A stretch of DNA of 64,000 nt, from positions 5,394,001 through 5,458,000 of the forward strand of contig JAZBRS010000044.1 of the NCBI GenBank assembly GCA_037176725.1. The letters are read 5' to 3'. The position numbers were made by a program, and so were the translations under genes. Of this stretch, positions 58,355 through 64,000 are shown in pieces. The stretch is from Posidonia oceanica. Taxonomy: Eukaryota > Streptophyta > Magnoliopsida > Alismatales > Posidoniaceae. The notes beneath the pieces are model-generated. The model did not search any database and was not told the origin of the DNA. It saw only the letters and a list, made by a program, of their open reading frames with translations. Positions within the stretch are counted from its first letter, which is position 1; each line of letters starts with the position of its first letter.

Positions 58355-60500
58355 TATAACGACCCAAGTCGCTACCAACAAAACCTACAGCCCAACAAAT
58401 TTAAAATTTAATTAAATACAACATTTTACAACAAACCACTGGGCTAACAACAATATCAATGCTAGGAACCTGCAGTGGATAGCTACGTGACTCCTTCTAT
58501 ATGCACTATACTCCAAACCAGCTAATCATCTACACCTGAAAACCAAACAAGCACACGTGAGTGACCTAGAAATCGTCACCTAGCACACACCTCGCAAAAA
58601 CCACGTGAGAAACCGACGTAAAACCTCAAATACAGCACAACTGGCAAAATCCCAAAATCTGGGTCCACAACAAGCAGTATAAATAATAAAACACCCTTCC
58701 CGAAGCTCACAAGCTAAAATCGGGGAAGATAGGCGTTTCCAGAAATATAAATCACACAAAACCCTCCAACCCCTCAGGCTGGGAAAACACTCGGCCCACC
58801 GGCCAAGATAAGGCCGAAATACCTTGTAAAACTAAAGCTCCATCAAATATAATGGCCCACCGGTCCAAAGCACAAAATCAAAGCCACACGCCACAACTAG
58901 GCGGGAAAACATCTAGCCTAATACGGCCCAAAACACAAACCACAACTCACGCCATACACAGGCGGAAAGCAACTGGCCCAATATGGCCCAAACACAGTAA
59001 AACCTCACAAAGCCCGAAACTCAGGCAAAGCTCAAGGCCTAATACGACCAGCAACAACCAAAACACAGCCCTGCGGGCACAAAACCACAAATGATCGTAT
59101 TGCCTGGTGCCAAGCAACCGATCCGGCCTCAAGCAGTAGCCAGGGACTCACCCCTGCAGCTCACTGCATTGCCACGAACACCCGCCCTGTGGAGGAGCGT
59201 GTTCGTCCCGGCATCTCGTCACTAGAGACGCCTCAAAAGTAATCCCTCACCAGGGAAGCTACTCACCCCAACTGGGTAAGCTGTCCTCACTCAAGAAAAA
59301 CGACAGGGCACGCCTAATATACGGCGACCTCAACTCAGTGCTCCGAACCACTAGAGGCTCCAACCCCTAGGCTCAGCCAGCACCAGTGCCCCGAACCACT
59401 AGAGGCTCCGACCCCTAAGCTCAGCCGGCACCCAAAACAAGGTGAGTCCCGGTACCCGTAACAACTAAGGTATCACGCCCAGCTACGCAGGAGTATCATA
59501 CCTCTTGTGTCCGCTGCCACGATACCACTAGGTACGGCCGGCACCCCGACCCCCAAAACCTCATCCCAGGCGAAGTGTGAGACACCAGGAACGTCGTCGC
59601 ATTCCCAGGTCCAGCCAACACAACTCCCGGGTTTCGGCCACGGAAAACCTCGGCAAAATCATTTGCAAACCATTCATATTTTTCCTCAAAATTTCTTTGA
59701 AAACATTTATCAAATATCATGGGCTAAAGCACAATAAGCCTCAAAACTAACCGAGGAAACCACATTGGAAAACAAGCAGAGAGCATCCTAGACCAAAATC
59801 GGCAGACCGGTACTCCCACCGGTATACCGAAAATTCTTGTTTCGATGGAACCAAATCCACCGGTCGACCGGTCCGTACAGTGATCGGTAGACCGATATCA
59901 CATTAGTCGTATCGAAAATCCCTGCTTCGATGGAACCAAATCCACCGACCGACCGATCGAACCCTGAGAATGGCAGACCGATCAATATCGGTCGACCGAA
60001 ATCAGGTCCTGGCCTAAATCTGACGGCAAAACGAGACACCGATATCACACTGATGTACCGATTTCCCCCAGAAATTGGCAAACCGACCAAAAAGGTCGTG
60101 TCGATCCAGAATAGGATAGCCAACTTGAAAACCCGACTTAAAACCGAAAACGTCCGAAACTATCTCAAAAACTAGCATGCCATATACCGGAATCTCCGGA
60201 ATAAAACAAGGAATGCAACCATACCCTCGGTATGGCATTCTAAGGCACGCAACACGAGAAAACACCAGAAATCCAAAACTCAAGTCAATTTCTATAAAAA
60301 CCACAAAACCATATCAAATCCGTGCCAAACCGGGCGTGCAACACATGCAAACGAGCGTCTCAGCTCGAGCAATACAAATATATCTTAATCGCCTCAATCC
60401 GAGGCCCAAAACATCGGATTTCACTGGGAATTCACAAACAAACATTTAAGTCATCTGAGCCATAAATCGGCCAAAAACCACAATAAATTTTTAAAAAATA
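58355..60500 (-). mobile_element. Tekay/Del-like 5' LTR (right end uncertain)
   Basis: Element-strand end GGGTCGTTATA at 58355 (CA of the normal terminus now TA), next to the iMet primer site. The LTR runs right with conserved parts matching, in reverse, the array blocks (for example the GGTGTGTGCTAGGTGACG, CACTCACGTGTG region at 58550-58600). It contains a region of ACCGGT/CGACCG words (59798-60080). I could not find a clear TG start on the far side; 60500 is approximate. Confidence 0.65.
59798..60080. repeat. CGACCGGT-rich duplicated segment in Tekay-like LTR
   Basis: Many GACCGGT, GACCGAT and TCGACCG words and a roughly 91-bp duplication (TTTCGATGGAACCAAATCCACC near 59840 and TTCGATGGAACC near 59930). 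It occupies the position of the GC-rich start of the array blocks. Confidence 0.65.
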
Positions 60501-60754
60501 TCAAACCTCTACCATAACATATAAACATGGCAAGGCATACAATAAAACCATAATCAAGCCATTTGAGAGCTGTGGATATGGGATTTTTGGTGAGCGAGGT
60601 GATGAAGATGATGACGAGATGGATGGCTCGGGGAAGAAGAAGGCTTCTTTTTGGCTCCCTCTTTTGCTCGTTCTATCTTCTCTTCCTCGAGGTCCCCCTT
60701 CTTTGTATCCGACTCTGTCACTCCACATGTGATGGAATCGGTGTGATCGCCACT
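60501..60754. other. Unassigned stretch between two LTR regions
   Basis: Contains GATGAAGATGATGACGAG and GGGAAGAAGAAGGC. The 75-codon minus frame here (S-rich: SISSSSSSPRSPKI) shows no family. It may be the outer end of the Tekay-like LTR or leader of the next element. Confidence 0.3.
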
Positions 60755-61393
60755 CTCGATTCGCTTTCGCCGGCCCTCGAGACGCCTTTGGGGAGATGTA
60801 GTGTGGTTGCAGGTTCAGCTACCTTGGGACAACGCCAGCATTGCCCAAGGGTGCCCATGCTCGGTAAGCTCTTTCTTCCTTCTTCCTCCTTGTATGACAA
60901 ACGTTAGCAAAGCAAAACAAACAAGACAATATAAAAATGGATCAATATGTGTAGTAATCTATCTAGAGTTAGTAGAAATGAAAGTAAAGAAAACGTAGTG
61001 AGATACGTACCCGAGGGGTTTGATCCCCCCGGTTGCAAATGAAAGAGATGTATGCCTAGTTAAAAGTATATGAACTTGAAATAGAAATGCCTGATTATAC
61101 TACGGAATTAAACATGTAATATCAAAAATAAAAAAATGGGAAATGAACAAAATAGAGTCTCCTCTGTCTATGCACAAGGTGCAAACCGTGTTGGCATGAA
61201 GCCAACAACGATAAAAGGATCCTCAAGCTTTTCTAAGACTCTCCTTCTTTCAAAAAACTCTCTTCTCTCTTTCAATTCTTATGGACCTCACTTCTCTAAG
61301 ATTTTTAATCTCAAGAGTATGTGAGTTCCACAAGTTTCTTCACCTCTTTTCTCTCTCAAAATTCCAGTCTTGAACACTGTGGGGGTACCCATG

Positions 61394-61401
61394 CTTTTAT
61401 A
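61394..61401 (-). promoter_or_regulatory. TATA box of F4 LTR
   Basis: The plus strand reads CTTTTATA, giving TATAAAAG on the minus strand followed by CATGGG. The sequence to its left is C/T-rich and short of ORFs, as expected for the R/U5 part of an LTR. Confidence 0.5.
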
Positions 61402-61465
61402 GAAGAAAGGGAGGAACAAAAAAAGATACAAATACCAAGTCAGCAGAGTTTCCTATTTCAGAAGT

Positions 61466-61521
61466 GTTATACACTGGAAAACCAGCGTATAACGTTATAA
61501 GCGAGAGAACTCGCGTATAAC
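61466..61521. repeat. Two back-to-back hairpins with GTTATAC arms
   Basis: The first, 61466-61493, has arms GTTATAC-CTGG and CCAG-GTATAAC with an AAAA loop. The second, 61494-61521, has arms GTTATA-GCGAG and CTCGC-TATAAC with an AGAA loop. Each has one non-pairing position in the stem. Confidence 0.85.
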
Positions 61522-61718
61522 AACTTCCGAGGTATAACTGCCAGGATTAGAGAAGATTCTCCAATTAAGGAGTCTTTAAGTGCGATTAAACTCGGCTTTG
61601 ATGGCTTTGACCAGTCAACAGATTCCAATGAAGGCAAAAACATGATTTCTAGATTAGGCCAAATAAGGAAAGTTTTGGCTGACTGGGTTGCCACGTTGGA
61701 CGTTGGAAAGCTAGTGGC

Positions 61719-61754
61719 CAATGTTAGCCGTTGGAAAACCAGCGGCCAACATTG
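61719..61754. repeat. Hairpin with AAAA loop and CAATGTT arms
   Basis: Arms CAATGTTAGCCGTTGG and CCAGCGGCCAACATTG (16 bp, two mismatches) around AAAA. It shares the core TGGAAAACCAGCG with the hairpin at 61466. Confidence 0.8.
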
Positions 61755-62249
61755 TATGCTGAGAATCCAACGGACAAGACCCTTAGTCAGTTTGACTTCC
61801 AAATTTGGTCAGGACGTGAAGAATACTCAGGTTGCCAACATTTGGGGCTTAGAAAGGTATAGCATTTTGGACCTGAGAGGAACAGGGGAAACGACCTCTT
61901 CTCTGCCGACCACGTTGGCTCTATTCGTCACAATTAGGTGTCCTTTCTTGAATGTTGCCTACATTCTCGACAGAGACCGTCATCTCGTGACCCGGAATCA
62001 ATGAGCGATGAGTTCATTGACACCGTTGGCGTTATTCGTCAGAATCAAGTGTCCTTTCATTGAATGTTGCCTACATTCTCAGTGGGGACCATCATCTTCT
62101 GACCCAAGAGTTAGTGAGCAGGGGGTTCACTAATACCGTTGGCTTTGCTTTGTTGACTCGGTAATGCTCTGGGGTTCCTTCTGCTGATTTGATTTTGCTT
62201 TGTTTGTCTGGTTGTGCTCTGGGGTTGCTTTTTTTGTTCGGTCATGCTC

Positions 62250-62930
62250 CGGGGTTTGCTTTATTTGTCCGGTTGTGCTCCGGGTTTTGCTTTATTTGTC
62301 CGGTTGTGCTCCGGGGTTTGCTTTATTTGTCCGGTTGTGCTCCGGGGCTTGCTTTATTTGTTCGATTGTGCTTCGGGGTTTGCTTTATTTGTCCGGTTGT
62401 GCTCCGGGGCTTGCTTTGTTTGTCCGGTTGTGCTCCGGGGCTTGCTTTATTTGTCCGATTGTGCTCTGGGGCTTGCTTTGTTTGTCCGATTGTGCTCCGG
62501 GACTTGCTTTGTTTGTCCAGTTGTGCTCCGAGGCTTGCTTTATTTGTCCGGTTGTGCTCCAGGGCTTGCTTTGTTTGTCCGATTGTGCTCCAGGGATCTT
62601 TGCTTTGGTGTCCTGGTTATGCTCCAGGGATCTTTGCTTTGGTGTCCCGGTTATGCTTCGGGAATCTTTCCTTGATTGGTTTGCTTTGTTATCCCGGTTG
62701 TGCTCTAGGGATCTTTCCTTTATTGGTTTGCTTTGTTATCCCGATTATGCTCCGGGGATCTTTGCTTTGGTGTCCCAGTTATGCTCTGGGGATCTTTGCT
62801 TTGGTGTCCCAGTTATGCTCTGGAGATCTTTCCTTAATTGGTTTGCTTTGTTATCCCGGTTGTGCTCCGGGGATCTTTGCTTTGGTGTCCCGGTTATGCT
62901 CCGGAGATCTTTCTGATTTGCTGAGGGGAT
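62250..62930. repeat. 31-bp minisatellite, changing to 35-51-bp variants
   Basis: 62250-62590: about eleven 31-bp units, each containing GCTTTATTTGTCCGGTTGTG and CTCCGGGG. 62590-62930: related longer units with GATCTTTGCTTTGGTGTCCC and GGTTATGCTCCGGGG. All three plus-strand frames stay open through repetition; there is no protein. Confidence 0.9.
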
Positions 62931-62935
62931 TACTC

Positions 62936-63690
62936 AAGGGAGGCGGAAATAAAAACCTGACATGCCTAGGGAAGACCCGAGGGAGTCGAAACAATAACAT
63001 GACAAGCCTAGGGGAAGACCCAAGGGAGTCGAAAATAAAAACTTGACGTGCCTAAGGGAAGACCCGAGGGAGTCGAAAATAAAAACTTGACATGCCTAGG
63101 GGAAGACCCGAGGGAGTCGAAAATAACAGCATGACATGCCTAGGGGAAGACCCAAGGGAGTCGAAAATAAAAACTTGACGTGCCTAGGGGAAGACCCGAG
63201 GGAGTCGAAAATAAAAACTTGACGTGCTTAGGGGAAGACCCGAGGGAGTCGAAAATGAAAACTTGACGTGCCTAGGGGAGGACCCGAGGGAGTTGAAAAT
63301 AAAAACTTGACGTGCCTAAGGGAGGACCCGAGGGAGTCAGAAATAAAAACTTGATGTGCCTAGGGGAAGACTCGAGCGAGTCGAAAATAAAAACTTGACA
63401 TGCCTAGGGGAAGACCTGAGGGAGTCGAAAATAAAAACTTGACGTGCCTAGGGGATGACCCGAGGGAGTCGAAAATAACAGCATGACATGCCTAGGGGAA
63501 GACCCGAGGGAGTCGAAAATAACAGCATGACATGCCTAGGGGAAGACCCGAGGGAGTCGAAAATAAAAACATGACGTGCCTAGGGGAAGACCCGAGGGAG
63601 TCGAAAATAAAAACTTGATGTGCCTAGGGGAAGACCCGAGGGAGTCGAAAATAAAAACTTGACGTGCCTAGGGGAAGACCCGAGGGAGTC
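62936..63690. repeat. 44-bp minisatellite (about 17 copies)
   Basis: Units with GCCTAGGGGAAGACCCGAGG and GAGTCGAAAATAAAAACTTG at 44-bp spacing. Variants with ATAACAGCATGACATG occur in several units, some adjacent, showing local homogenisation. Confidence 0.9.
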
Positions 63691-64000
63691 GAGAAGGATA
63701 CTTTTGGCTTAGTTTGCTTTGTTGACCCGGTGTGCTCTGGGGTTCTTCTTTTCTGCTCTCAATTCTACTTTGACTCGTTGGACGCTTTATTGTTAGCGTT
63801 CAACGTTGGACGCTTGAAGCACCGTGGCTAACATTGGACGGCATTACGGCCGCGTATAACGTCGTGAGATAGGCTGCTGTCTTTCTTGTTTGGGCACCAC
63901 CGTTTTGGCAGTAAATTCCCAATTTTCCTTGGCTTGAATCTTGTAGTTCAAACATTTATCTCCTTTCCCTTATTGATTTTTGCTTGCTAGGGCTTGTGCT
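63691..64000. other. Window edge, no gene; GCGTATAACG and GTTGGACG words
   Basis: Non-coding continuation of the F4 region. It holds GCGTTCAACGTTGGACGC (about 63798-63815), a near-palindrome, and GCGTATAACG, words also seen at 61480-61760. Confidence 0.4.

Larger units (their letters stand above)
60755..64000 (-). mobile_element. LTR-like region of a further element (F4), probably minus strand
   Basis: A minus-strand TATAAAAG (61394-61401), hairpin-rich sequence (61466-61754), two adjoining minisatellites and GCGTATAAC words at both 61480-61520 and about 63850 suggest one long LTR running off the right edge. A possible primer site is GGTGTGATCGCCA (plus, about 60738-60752), whose element-strand TGGCGATCAC equals the start of the R primer site. 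The LTR end next to it does not have a clear TG, so boundaries are tentative. Confidence 0.4.

Noticed and set aside
62189..63046. Plus-strand open frames of 153-285 codons
   Set aside because: All three frames are open through the 31-bp minisatellite. Composition is cyclic and no domain is visible.
62936..63690. Possible CRISPR-like repeat array
   Set aside because: The units are directly adjacent 44-bp repeats with no unique spacers, in plant retrotransposon DNA. It is a minisatellite.

Overview
This window looks like nuclear DNA from a plant with a repeat-rich genome. Nearly everything in it is LTR retrotransposon or retrotransposon-derived tandem repeat. I see no intact cellular gene, no rRNA or tRNA gene and no bacterial feature. 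The plant origin rests on Ty3/gypsy families that use plant tRNA-Arg and tRNA-iMet primer sites, a Tat/Ogre-type pol carrying two RNase H domains, plant mobile domain (PMD) coding sequence, and short introns with canonical GT..AG ends. The species cannot be named from the sequence.

Left part (1-30780) is a stack of nested insertions. Element R is a Tat-like element on the minus strand. Its 5' LTR is 29287-30780, gag-pol runs from 27909 down to 19580, and a spliced, oppositely oriented coiled-coil gene lies downstream of pol (17038-18272). Element L is of the same LTR family but on the plus strand. It cuts into that antisense gene, ends with its 3' LTR at 15548-17036, and itself carries an antisense, intron-containing PMD gene (14473 down to 7101). 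The PMD gene is split by solo LTR S (7915-13912) with a perfect 5-bp target duplication. A fourth element, E1 (minus strand), has its giant 6.3-kb 5' LTR at 751-7067 and primer site and leader at 1-750; it abuts the PMD gene on the left.

Middle part (30781-57916) is a composite tandem array. Each unit joins a roughly 2.1-kb block that resembles a chromovirus (Tekay/Del-type) LTR to AT-rich monomers of about 540 bp. Long units are about 3.5-3.6 kb and short ones about 2.4 kb. A third LTR of the E1/S family (solo LTR T, 50422-54397) sits in the array with perfect TSD GGTAT, and one unit carries a later deletion.

Right part (57917-64000) starts with a broken Tekay-like element on the minus strand: gag fragment, tRNA-iMet primer site, and an LTR from 58355 to about 60.5 kb. 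Next comes part of another LTR-like region (about 60.75 kb to the window end) with a minus-strand TATA box, strong AAAA-loop hairpins and two adjoining minisatellites of 31 and 44 bp.

The most unusual signals are the antisense, spliced extra genes inside both R and L, the two retropepsin-like domains in R (one with DRGA instead of D[T/S]GA), the duplicated primer site in E1, and the mosaic homogenisation of the LTR-derived array.
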